DNA of 59,327 bases from the NCBI GenBank assembly GCA_029938605.1, contig JAOZUO010000029.1, positions 1 through 59,327 of the forward strand, read 5' to 3'. The notes under the pieces are model-generated. The model was given only the letters and a program-made list of their open reading frames with translations. It did no database searches and was not told the DNA's origin. This stretch comes from Deltaproteobacteria bacterium. GTDB taxonomy: Bacteria > Myxococcota_A > Polyangia > HGW-17 > JAJRWW01. The position numbers and the translations under genes were made by a program. Shown one piece after another: positions 1 through 6,962 of the stretch (its first letter is position 1; each line of letters begins with the position of its first letter).

Positions 1-4
1 CATA

Positions 5-57
5 CCGCTCCCGTCTGTCATTCCGCTCCCGTCTGTCCGTCCGTTCCCGTCTGTCAT
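5..57. repeat. 18-bp direct tandem repeat, three copies at the window edge
   Basis: The 15-base core CCGCTCCCGTCTGTC occurs at 5-19 and 23-37, and with one change at 41-55, giving an 18-bp period. The array may continue to the left of the window. I see no gene overlapping it. Confidence 0.8.
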
Positions 58-115
58 ATGCACCCCCGTCCACCCAGCGGGATCGACCCCCGCGGGCCCA
101 TGGTACTCTCCTGTC

Positions 116-280
116 ATGAATACCGCCGCTTCCATTGAGCTCATCCTTAGGACCCGCTCGGATATTAGTTGTCCAGTGCAGGGCGTCGAGGCGCCCGGCT
201 CGCGAGGCACGACGAGGCGCATACTTATTGATATGCAACGAGAAGTAACGAAGCGAGCCAGCGATGCATCGGCGGCTTGA
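116..280 (+). CDS. possible small protein (54 aa) upstream of the HNH nuclease
   Basis: An ATG-started reading frame of 54 codons whose TGA (278-280) overlaps the TTG start (277-279) of the HNH gene, an arrangement that would permit translational coupling. No clear ribosome binding site precedes the ATG, and I recognise no domain in the basic, polar product. It may be a leader ORF or chance; the overlap is the only positive sign. Confidence 0.25.
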   Translation: MNTAASIELILRTRSDISCPVQGVEAPGSRGTTRRILIDMQREVTKRASDASAA

Positions 281-1470
281 GTGATCAAGTAATATTCGAT
301 CGGGTCCTTAGCCAGGGACGGAAGACGTCTACGTACAAGCTGTGCGTACTGCGGGCGTTGGTGGACATCTCCATCGAGGCGCCGGGGCGGCAGTCGAGCA
401 ATGGGCTGCACTTCATTCCGGTGGTGGACCTGGCGCGGCGGGCGTTGGCCTACTACTGGCATCCGAGCCTGCGGGGTATTCCGCAGATGGTGAAGCTGGA
501 TGCGGTGAAGAGCATCCCGGCCTATACGGCGGAGCTAGCGCGCAGCGAAGTGGCGTTGCGGGGAATCGATCTCGCATCGTATGAGGCGGGTGGAGCGGTG
601 GCCGATTGGATCACGGGCGCCGAGGCGCTGCCGCCGCAGGTGGTCAAGACGGTGCTGCATATCCGGCGGAAGCTGATTGAGCAGCCGCTAAAGTATCTTC
701 CCAATCTAGGTCGGCGCCGAGCGGATATCTTTGCTGTGCTCACCATGCCGGGTGAGGGGCATCCGGCACCTCCTCTCACGGCCGGGCACGAAGAACACCT
801 GAAAAGGGCGACAAAGTCACGAGAGCTGATGGCTGATACGTGGTTGGAGATTCTGGACCGGGAGCGCACATACGTCGTGCTGTCGGCGCGCAGCTACGAG
901 GAGATTTCCGAGCTGCGGTTCTGGCTGAAGGACGCCATCATCATGCGGTGGGTCAAGGAGTGCGAGCGATTTGCGCGGAAGCTGGACATGGATGTGCCGG
1001 TGGGGGCCTTCGAGCTGGTGCGGCCGGAACGGGACCCGGTTCGTATGCAGGAGCTCAGAGCCATCTACCAGGAGCTCGGAATGGACCGCTGCCTCTACAC
1101 CAACCGCAAACTGGGTGAGCGGTGGGACATGGACCACATCCTCCCCTTCTCGAGGTTCCCTGTGAACTATTTCTGGAACCTGGTTCCAGCGACAATGGCG
1201 GCAAACAGGGGCACTGGAGGCAAATTTGACCGCATCCCAAAGCTCACCGATCCGTTACTTTCCCGGTACACGGAGTTTCTGCAAAAGTGCTTGAATCAGG
1301 GCTCAGTCATCTTCGCACGGGATGTGGACGCCACCTACCGCCAGCAATTCCAGCAGCCGGCGCCCGAGGACTGGTACGGAGACCGGACGGTGCGCGCCAT
1401 TCGCGCAACCCTGGAAACGTCATGGGCCCGTTTGGAGGCAGCCGGGGTTGAGATCTGGGAGCCGAACTGA
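277..1470 (+). CDS. HNH endonuclease domain protein
   Basis: A 397-aa protein. The C-terminal half carries an HNH/McrA-type nuclease motif around residues 275-320: a Cys (CLYTNRKL), then WDMDHILPFSRF with the catalytic Asp-His, then a run ending in an Asn (NLVPATMAANRGTGGKFD). The first ~250 residues are not recognised and probably hold the target-recognition or partner domain. The chosen start is TTG at 277; the only nearby in-frame starts are non-ATG. No methyltransferase or second restriction subunit is adjacent, so it may be a defence nuclease of an undescribed type or a degraded mobile-element gene. The HNH assignment is from the motif; any defence role is inference. Confidence 0.7.
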   Translation: MSDQVIFDRVLSQGRKTSTYKLCVLRALVDISIEAPGRQSSNGLHFIPVVDLARRALAYYWHPSLRGIPQMVKLDAVKSIPAYTAELARSEVALRGIDLASYEAGGAVADWITGAEALPPQVVKTVLHIRRKLIEQPLKYLPNLGRRRADIFAVLTMPGEGHPAPPLTAGHEEHLKRATKSRELMADTWLEILDRERTYVVLSARSYEEISELRFWLKDAIIMRWVKECERFARKLDMDVPVGAFELVRPERDPVRMQELRAIYQELGMDRCLYTNRKLGERWDMDHILPFSRFPVNYFWNLVPATMAANRGTGGKFDRIPKLTDPLLSRYTEFLQKCLNQGSVIFARDVDATYRQQFQQPAPEDWYGDRTVRAIRATLETSWARLEAAGVEIWEPN

Positions 1471-1524
1471 CGCATAGCGTCTTCGGATCCTTCGCAGCGT
1501 TCGCGGCGCCACACCACGAAAAAA

Positions 1525-1719
1525 AGCGGCCATAACCACAGGACTTCGTTTTCAAGTGTGGTGGTATTGGCCGGGTTAATGGGCGCAACGGCCAATACCG
1601 GGGAACTTGGCGGGTCCAAGTGTTGCCATTGTGGCCATTGGGCCTTGAAAGCGGTCACAACCAGGGGACTTCGTTTTCAAGTAGGGTGATTGTGACCGGG
1701 CTGTTGGATGCAACGGCCA
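1525..1719. repeat. array of three related structured (hairpin) repeats
   Basis: Two 70-base copies (1525-1594 and 1650-1719) share the identical loop segment GGACTTCGTTTTCAAGT and the 3' end GCAACGGCCA. Each is flanked by arms that pair with each other (GGCCA..TTGGCC in the first, GGTCACAA..TTGTGACC in the second). A more diverged copy lies between them at about 1590-1640, with loop stem ACTTGG..CCAAGT. The arms differ between copies in a compensatory way, so structure rather than sequence appears conserved. No coding frame fits the region. Confidence 0.7.
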
Positions 1720-1887
1720 TGCTTCTAGTTCCTCCGGACGTAGCCAGCGACGCGCACGCCACTGATTGGCCCGGACGTCTGGCGGGGTCGCCAACGCCCG
1801 GGCGTACCCGTCTTCTTTCTGAACCTGAAAAAAAAATCCGGACGCCCCGACGTTAGCGGCCACCCATACCGCCAGCGCCACGCAACG
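1595..1887. other. non-coding stretch with hairpin repeats and no gene
   Basis: Apart from the hairpin array I see no gene here. The segment 1720-1887 contains short related words (TCCGGACG at three places) and runs directly into the remains of a sigma-54 activator gene. It probably represents decayed coding sequence. Confidence 0.4.
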
Positions 1888-2570
1888 AGCTCGTGGTCAA
1901 CTGCTTGTCAGTCCCGGGTGGGCATCTTCGAGGCCGCCGACGGCGGCACGGTGCTGCTCGACGAGGTGGGCGAGCTCTCCCCCCGCGCCCAGGCCGCGTT
2001 GTTGCGCGTGCTGGACCAGCGCGTGGTCCAACCCGTGGGATCCACCCAACCCCACGAGGTGGACGTGCGCATCCTAGCCGCCACTAACAGCGACCTCGCC
2101 AAGCTCGTATCAGAGGGCCTGTTCCGCTCGGACCTGTACTACCGCCTGGCGGTCTTCCCGCTGGAGATCCCCCCCTCCGCAAGCGACCCGAGGATCTGCC
2201 ACTGCTCATCGGGCACTTCCTCGAACGCCTCAGCGTCGCCGCCCGCCGCAAGATCCGCGGCGTGAACGACAGCGCCCTGCACGCGCTGATGCGCTACCGC
2301 TGGCCCGGCAACCTCCGCGAACTCGGCAACGTCATCCAGCAGGCGGTCATCCGTTGCAAGGGCCACACCATCGGCCGCAGACACCTGCCCCCACACATCG
2401 TCGAACCCAGCGACCTGGTGCCCATCGGTGGATTCGCCTCGCTGGCCGACATCGAAAGACAGCACATCAAAGCCTCCTCAAGCAGGTCCGCGGCGACCAG
2501 AGCGAAGCTGCTGGGCATTCATCGCAACACCCTGGCCAACAAGATGCGGAAATACGGACTCGAGGGATAG
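1888..2570 (+). pseudogene. broken sigma-54-dependent (NtrC-family) activator
   Basis: Remnant of an AAA+ enhancer-binding protein. It starts with a piece resembling the ..VVNC.SVP segment (1888-1917) and then jumps to VGIFEAADGGT at 1918, so the GAFTGA region (about 25-45 residues) is missing, and no Walker A motif is visible upstream. The rest reads as Walker B (LLDEVGEL), ATNSDL and SDLYYRL up to a run of seven C at 2169-2175, where one lost C shifts the frame. It resumes as RKRPEDLP..MRYRWPGNLREL. Two more shifts (about 2467-2480 and 2500-2512) interrupt the Fis-type helix-turn-helix, which ends LLGIHRNTLANKMRKYGLEG. The several independent lesions favour a pseudogene over a single sequencing error. 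Confidence 0.85.
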
Positions 2571-2581
2571 CCCTCCCGCTT

Positions 2582-4042
2582 TCAGGTGTCGAACAGTGCA
2601 TCGAGGGTTAGCTGCTGATCGATCAATTGCTGGTAGTGGACGTTCTCTTTGGTGCCGTGGGTGGTGATCATCACAATGAACACCGTCTTACGTGTACCCG
2701 TACGCGCACGAAACACATCCCGCTTGTTCCTCAAAATATCAGCGTAGGATTTGCTGATCACAAAGTCTGAGTCTGAAAACTTCATCTCACAAAGCGTGAT
2801 GCAATTGTCCGCCCGGTCGATGAGGAGATCGATCTGTGCCCCCTTGTCCGCGGAGCTCTTCGGCCGAGCCATCCAGCCAGACTCTGTCGTTGCTATGCCC
2901 CCGATTCCGAGAGCGCGCTTTATCGCCATGGCGTGTTTCTGGCATATTCCCTCGAAGGTGAATCCCGCCCATGCTGCCCAGCTACGCGACTGCTGTTTCT
3001 GAATCCAGTAGCCCCCTTCTCCCGCTGAAAGGACGGATCGCGGGGCGTTCTGAATCCAGGTAAGATAGAACATGGAGTACTCGTCTGCGAGTCGATAGAC
3101 AGCGTCCTTGGACTTCTTCCCGAAGGGTACATGGGATGAGATGAAACCCGATTCGGTCAGAGCCCCCAGAACCTTGGTCACGCCTCCGCCCGACTCCAGA
3201 TCCGTCGCTTCTAGGAGCTCGTTCCGGGTGAGCCCGCGCCGTTTGCTCGCCAGCACCCGCACCACCTTTTCGTGGACCTCGCTATGGGTAAACAGCGAGG
3301 CGTACAGACGGTGAAACTCGTCGACCAAAACGCCGTCCTTGCTGAAACACATCCGATCGATGTTCTGAGCAGCAGACCTCCCTTTGCGCACCTGCCTGAG
3401 GTAGTGGGGAACCCCACCGGTCGCCATATACAGCTCGAGAACCTGCTTGTGATCCAGGTGAATCCGCCGGCTTTCCAGGTACTGCGCTGACTGGGCGAGG
3501 TTGAAAGGCAGCAGTCTCATGAGCTCAGTGATTCGGTTATGCAACCCACCGGTGTTGTGCACGATGTTGTCGATCATCCACGAGGCCGCGGATCCGCAAA
3601 CGACGAATACGATATCGCGCCGCTTCGACGCCCAGGCGTTCCACAGATAGTCCAGCGCTGACAGGAAGCCCGAGCGCCTGGAGGCGAGCCAAGGCAGCTC
3701 ATCAAAAAACAAGATCACTTTCCCTTGGGTTCGCCGCTCATCGATTTCCGTCGCCAGAATGCGCAGAGCCGTACTCCAGGTTGTCGGGGCCTCAATCCGA
3801 TGACGTCCCACGAAACGCCGGCCGAAGGCGTCGGCGAAGTTGCCCAGCTGGTCAGCCAGCGAAGCGTTTCGCTGTCCGGTCAGCTCGAAGTACGTGTCGT
3901 GCCCCTCGAAGAAGTTCCGAATGAGGTGGGTCTTGCCCACCCTTCGTCTCCCATAGAGAGCCAGTAACTCCGGCTCCTTGGACTTGAAGATCCGCTCCAG
4001 AACAGCCTTCTCCTCCAGCCGACCGATAATATCGTCCTTCAA
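2582..4042 (-). CDS. AAA ATPase with C-terminal nuclease-like domain (ATPase_2/DUF234 type)
   Basis: A 486-aa protein of the archaeal-type ATPase family also found in bacteria. Near the N-terminus it has the P-loop LYGRRRVGKTHL, and about 100 residues later the Walker B VILFFDELPWL. A winged-helix segment (about 290-350) follows. The C-terminal third contains QIDLLID..ITLCEMKFSD, a D..ExK pattern typical of PD-(D/E)XK nuclease folds in DUF234-like domains. The start at TTG 4042 is preferred because GGAGG lies just upstream; the frame is open to 4087, but that longer start would sit inside an upstream repeat. Members of this family occur in many copies in archaeal and bacterial genomes and their function is poorly known. 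Four alternating repeats precede the gene. Confidence 0.75.
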   Translation of the reverse strand: MKDDIIGRLEEKAVLERIFKSKEPELLALYGRRRVGKTHLIRNFFEGHDTYFELTGQRNASLADQLGNFADAFGRRFVGRHRIEAPTTWSTALRILATEIDERRTQGKVILFFDELPWLASRRSGFLSALDYLWNAWASKRRDIVFVVCGSAASWMIDNIVHNTGGLHNRITELMRLLPFNLAQSAQYLESRRIHLDHKQVLELYMATGGVPHYLRQVRKGRSAAQNIDRMCFSKDGVLVDEFHRLYASLFTHSEVHEKVVRVLASKRRGLTRNELLEATDLESGGGVTKVLGALTESGFISSHVPFGKKSKDAVYRLADEYSMFYLTWIQNAPRSVLSAGEGGYWIQKQQSRSWAAWAGFTFEGICQKHAMAIKRALGIGGIATTESGWMARPKSSADKGAQIDLLIDRADNCITLCEMKFSDSDFVISKSYADILRNKRDVFRARTGTRKTVFIVMITTHGTKENVHYQQLIDQQLTLDALFDT

Positions 4043-4074
4043 TTCCCGTCCTCCGCAGACAATGTAGACACGAT

Positions 4075-4175
4075 CATATCTCGCCAAACATTGGATCAGA
4101 GAAACACATTTGGCGGGATATAGAAATATTTATCTCGCCAAAACATGGCTTAAGAATCTACATTTGGCGGGATAT
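4075..4175. repeat. four operator-like repeats in alternating orientation
   Basis: The core TTTGGCGRGATA appears on the minus strand at 4075-4090, plus at 4107-4122, minus at 4131-4146 and plus at 4161-4175. The middle two face each other across about ten bases and can form a hairpin. The copy at 4075 lies just upstream of the ATPase ribosome binding site, so the array occupies its promoter. This suggests autoregulation or a recombination site. Confidence 0.75.
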
Positions 4176-4228
4176 GGAGGCAACCGGCTCAGGTCTGGCG
4201 TACGGGGAGAGAGGGTCATGTTGGCGCG

Positions 4229-4337
4229 TGAAACGCCCATGAAACAGAAAGGAACGCCTGAAACATCATGAAACAAAACCTGTTCCATCGTGTGTCACCG
4301 CGACCTAGGTGAAATTACGTTTATCCAGTGATTTCAC
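4229..4337 (+). promoter_or_regulatory. probable upstream activator sites for the sigma-54 promoter
   Basis: The hexamer TGAAAC occurs at 4229, 4240, 4259 and 4269 as two spaced pairs. TGAAAT at 4310 faces its complement at 4331, forming the inverted repeat GTGAAAT-N15-ATTTCAC (4309-4337). The sites lie 15-120 bases upstream of the -24 element, the usual place for enhancer sites of an NtrC-type activator. The cognate regulator is probably the one encoded at 13849-15201; that link is inference. Confidence 0.5.
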
Positions 4338-4350
4338 GCTGCTCTGATCC

Positions 4351-4366
4351 TGGCACAAGTCTCGCA
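4351..4366 (+). promoter_or_regulatory. sigma-54 (-24/-12) promoter of the metallocofactor operon
   Basis: TGGCACAAGTCTCGCA matches the consensus TGGCAC-N5-TTGCA at all but one position (T to C in the -12 element), with correct spacing. A start about 12 bases downstream would leave a short leader before the AAGGAGG at 4381 and the ATG at 4394. Confidence 0.75.
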
Positions 4367-4393
4367 GTGTATGTCGGCGAAAGGAGGCACAAG

Positions 4394-4801
4394 ATGCCCA
4401 ATCAAGATGGATCAGGACCCCAGGGCCAGGGACCACAGTCCGGCCGGGGAGCAGGGAATTGCAACGGAGGCGGCGGCGGCGGGCGTGGACGCGGAGGAGG
4501 AGGACGTGGAGGCGGAGGCGGACGCGGAGGCGGAGGAGGAGCAGGAGGAGGGCGCGGTCGCGGCCAGGGACAGGGCCGAGGACAAGGACTGGGACAGGCG
4601 AACCGTCGCCGAAACGGCCAAAGCCAGAGACAAGGACAGGGACTCGGCCGAGGCGGAGGTCGGGGATACGGCGCAGGTGCAGGTCAAGGTCAGAGTTTGG
4701 GACGCAACACCTCCAACCAAGCTCCCGCGTCGACTCCAGACCCGATGCCGGCCCCGACGGCGGCCCCGACGGCGGAGTCTACCGGTGAGGTCACCGAGTA
4801 G
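4394..4801 (+). CDS. DUF5320-type Gly/Arg-rich protein
   Basis: A 135-aa protein opening with MPNQDGSGPQGQGPQSGRGAG, which matches the characteristic DUF5320 start (M..GDGTGP.G.GP.TGRGAG.C). The middle is almost entirely Gly, Arg and Gln; the C-terminus is Pro/Thr/Ala-rich. DUF5320 genes commonly sit next to NifX-family genes in anaerobes, as here. The function is unknown; a metal- or cluster-binding role is only suggested by context. AAGGAGG lies seven bases before the ATG, and this is the first gene after the sigma-54 promoter. The Gly/Arg tract is far longer than is usual for the family and is rich in short DNA repeats. Confidence 0.7.
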   Translation: MPNQDGSGPQGQGPQSGRGAGNCNGGGGGGRGRGGGGRGGGGGRGGGGGAGGGRGRGQGQGRGQGLGQANRRRNGQSQRQGQGLGRGGGRGYGAGAGQGQSLGRNTSNQAPASTPDPMPAPTAAPTAESTGEVTE

Positions 4802-4804
4802 ATC

Positions 4805-5218
4805 ATGATCGCGAAGCTTGTGGCCATCCCGTTGTATGGCGACGAGGTCGCGCCCCGGTTCTGCTTCGCGCGTCGCATGCTTCTGGCGAACGTCAGAGAC
4901 GACGCGGTGGCGGACCGGAGGTACGTGGAGGTCGGCGACAGTGGTTGGCGAGCGCGGCTGTCCATGCTGAACAACGAGCGCGTGTCACTGCTGTTGTGCG
5001 GCGGCTTCAACCGAAGATACCTGACCCTGGCCGAGGGGTACGGCATCTTCGTGAGCTGGGGCCACGCCGGCCCGGTGGAGCCGCTGCTCACGCAGCTGGG
5101 CACCGGTACGCTGCCCCGACCGACGATCCAATGTGAACGCAACACCGAACGACGACGCGGGCCGGGACGCGGACAAGGACGCGGGCAAGGACGCGGACAA
5201 GGACGCGGCCGCCCCTGA
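4805..5218 (+). CDS. NifX/NafY-family cofactor-binding protein with GRGQ tail
   Basis: A 137-aa protein. Residues 1-100 form a dinitrogenase iron-molybdenum cofactor-binding (NifX/NifB C-terminal type) domain: MIAKLVAIPLYGDEVAPRF at the start, RRMLLANV in the next strand, and LLLCGGFNRR in the position of the usual LI.GGI..... loop. Family members bind Fe-S-Mo or Mo-Cu clusters. The last ~25 residues are a Gly-Arg-Gln repeat encoded by 12-bp tandem units at 5166-5213, echoing the preceding gene. It starts three bases after the DUF5320 stop, so the two are co-translated. No nitrogenase genes are present. Confidence 0.75.
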   Translation: MIAKLVAIPLYGDEVAPRFCFARRMLLANVRDDAVADRRYVEVGDSGWRARLSMLNNERVSLLLCGGFNRRYLTLAEGYGIFVSWGHAGPVEPLLTQLGTGTLPRPTIQCERNTERRRGPGRGQGRGQGRGQGRGRP

Positions 5219-5241
5219 ATTTTGAAAAGAAAGTGAGAAAC

Positions 5242-5637
5242 ATGAAGAACACACGACTGGTGGCCGTAGCCACCGATGACGACAAGGTCCTGAACGGAGA
5301 GGTGTCCATGCACTTCGGACGCTGCCGCTACTACACCTTGGTGGAGGTGGAAGCGGACCGCATCGGCGACGCGCGCTGTGTGGAGAATCCGCACTACGAC
5401 AACCATCAGCCGGGCGTCATGCCGGCCTATATCCACGGCCTGGGAGCGGACGTGATCCTCGCCGGCGGAATGGGGCCCAAGGCGGTCAATATGTTCCACG
5501 GCTTCGGCATGGACGTGGCCACGGGCGCCGTAGGTCAGGTGGGCAAGGTGGTCGAGGCGTACCTCAAAGGACTCGTCTCGGGCATCGTTCCGTGCAACCA
5601 CGACCACGACGATAGCTGCGGCGGCCACGACGACTGA
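5242..5637 (+). CDS. NifX-family (dinitrogenase iron-molybdenum cofactor) protein
   Basis: A 131-aa single-domain NifX-like protein. It shows the two signature parts: HFGRCRYYTLVEVE (strand after the first loop) and ILAGGMGPKAVNMFHGFGMDV. The C-terminus carries a His/Cys/Asp-rich tail (CNHDHDDSCGGHDD) that could bind metal. The start at ATG 5242 is preferred over GTG 5233 because the NifX domain begins directly after it. It is the nearest counterpart in this cluster of the small orange-protein-type NifX proteins; that orthology is inferred. Its stop codon lies in the first unit of a 22-bp tandem repeat. Confidence 0.75.
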   Translation: MKNTRLVAVATDDDKVLNGEVSMHFGRCRYYTLVEVEADRIGDARCVENPHYDNHQPGVMPAYIHGLGADVILAGGMGPKAVNMFHGFGMDVATGAVGQVGKVVEAYLKGLVSGIVPCNHDHDDSCGGHDD

Positions 5638-5720
5638 GACCGGCGACCACGACGACTGAGACCGGCGACCACGACGACTGAAACCGGCGACCACGCCGAC
5701 TGAAACCGGCGACCACGCCA
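5633..5720 (+). repeat. 22-bp tandem repeat, four copies
   Basis: Four head-to-tail units of 22 bases (5633-5654, 5655-5676, 5677-5698, 5699-5720) with one to three differences, beginning inside the final codons of the upstream NifX gene. Each unit repeats its ACTGA stop context. The array fills the gap to the next ribosome binding site (AGAAGGAGAAG at about 5732). Confidence 0.85.
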
Positions 5721-5745
5721 ACTGACTGAATAGAAGGAGAAGATT

Positions 5746-6105
5746 ATGGCCCAAAAGATCGCCATTACGGTGCAGCGCGCCGGTACGCTGGATGAGCTCA
5801 TGGATTCGCGGTTCGGGCGAGCTCCCGCCTTCCTGTTAGTGGAGGGAGACGGCCCCCAGGTCACCCAACTGGACAACCCGGCGACCACCGCCGCCCACGG
5901 CGCGGGCACAGCGTCGGCAGCCGCCATGGCCGATCATGGCGTTCACGCCGTGATCTCCGGGCGCTTCGGTCCCAAGGCCTTCGAGGCCCTCAAGACCCTG
6001 GGCGTGGAGATGTGGACTGCACCGAGCGGGCTCACGGCCGCCGAAGCCCTGGCTAAGTTTCGGGAAGGCACCTTAACCCGCATGGCGGTGGAGGAGTTCA
6101 GATGA
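5746..6105 (+). CDS. NifX-family protein, third copy in the operon
   Basis: A 119-aa NifX-domain protein. KIAITVQRAGTLDELMDSRFGRAPAFLLVE at the start (first part of the fold) and HAVISGRFGPKAFEALKTLGVEMW in the second half are typical. The ribosome binding site GAAGGAGA precedes the ATG. Its last codons overlap the start of the next gene (ATGA at 6102-6105), so translation is coupled to the first ATPase. It lacks the metal-rich tail of its neighbour, so the three NifX paralogues are likely to have different roles (storage, transfer, delivery); that division is inference. Confidence 0.75.
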   Translation: MAQKIAITVQRAGTLDELMDSRFGRAPAFLLVEGDGPQVTQLDNPATTAAHGAGTASAAAMADHGVHAVISGRFGPKAFEALKTLGVEMWTAPSGLTAAEALAKFREGTLTRMAVEEFR

Positions 6106-6962
6106 GGATCGTTATTGCTAGCGGCAAGGGAGGCACGGGTAAGACCCTCATCGCCACCAACCTGGCGTGGATGCTCGCCGAAGTGGGCGTGGACACGACC
6201 TACGTGGACGCGGACGTGGAGGCCCCCAACGGTCACCTGTTCCTGCCCCCCACCGAGGTGACCACGAGCCGCTTCTCGAGCCCCCTGCCGACGCTCAAAG
6301 AGGCCACCTGCTCGGGCTGTGGCGAGTGTCAGCGCTTCTGCGCCTTCCACGCCATCATCGCCACCACTGACAAGGTGCTGGTGTTCCCCGAGCTGTGTCA
6401 CGCCTGTGGAGGCTGTCTGGACGCATGCCCTGACAACGCCTTGGAGGAGCGCCCCCGGGAATCGGGCACCCTGCTCAGGGGCGAATCGGGCCGTATCCAT
6501 TTTCGATCCGGTAGCCTGGATGTCGGGGAGCCGCGATCCACGCCCATCATCGAGACGCTCATCGCCGAAACGCCGGACACCGGCGTGGTGGTGGTGGACT
6601 CGCCCCCGGGCACCTCCTGCAGCGCCGTGGCCGCCATGAAAGGCGCTGACCAGGTGGTGCTGGTGACCGAGCCCACCCCCTTCGGACTGCACGACCTCCA
6701 GCTCGCCGTGGAGCTGTGCCGAAAGATGGGCTGCAGCCCTTCGGTGATCGTCAACCGCAGCGACCTGGGAGACACGCAGGTCCAGCGCTATCTGGAGGCG
6801 CAGTCCATCCCCGTCCTGGCCCAGATCCCCTTCGACCGGACGCTGTCGGACATTTACGCCAGGTCGGAGCTCGCCGCCCCCACCCACGAGCCCCTGCGCC
6901 AGGCCCTGCGGAAGATCATCAGCACGGTCCTCACAAACAGCATCGGAGGCAAAGCCGCATGA
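6102..6962 (+). CDS. MinD/Mrp-like P-loop ATPase with two ferredoxin clusters (copy 1)
   Basis: A 286-aa protein. The deviant Walker A SGKGGTGKT lies at residues 7-15. A two-cluster ferredoxin insert follows, with Cys pattern C70-C73-C76-C80 and C99-C102-C105-C109 (CSGCGECQRFC and CHACGGCLDAC), each suited to one [4Fe-4S]. The switch motif VVVDSPPGTSC follows. This is the architecture of the paired MinD-like ATPases of the ORP operons of Desulfovibrio, which are thought to act in metal-cluster assembly or transfer. ATGA overlaps link it to the genes on both sides. The ATPase domain and ligands look complete. Confidence 0.88.
   Translation: MRIVIASGKGGTGKTLIATNLAWMLAEVGVDTTYVDADVEAPNGHLFLPPTEVTTSRFSSPLPTLKEATCSGCGECQRFCAFHAIIATTDKVLVFPELCHACGGCLDACPDNALEERPRESGTLLRGESGRIHFRSGSLDVGEPRSTPIIETLIAETPDTGVVVVDSPPGTSCSAVAAMKGADQVVLVTEPTPFGLHDLQLAVELCRKMGCSPSVIVNRSDLGDTQVQRYLEAQSIPVLAQIPFDRTLSDIYARSELAAPTHEPLRQALRKIISTVLTNSIGGKAA

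Noticed and set aside
1525..1719. Integron attC sites or a CRISPR array
   Set aside because: No integrase or cassette genes are present, and the core-site pattern expected at attC ends is not seen. The units are 60-125 bases apart without equal-length unique spacers, so a CRISPR array is excluded too.
4690..5754. Long minus-strand frame (354 codons) over the NifX genes
   Set aside because: It is open only because of GC bias and low complexity; the three plus-strand genes have matching ribosome binding sites, domain motifs and co-translation overlaps.
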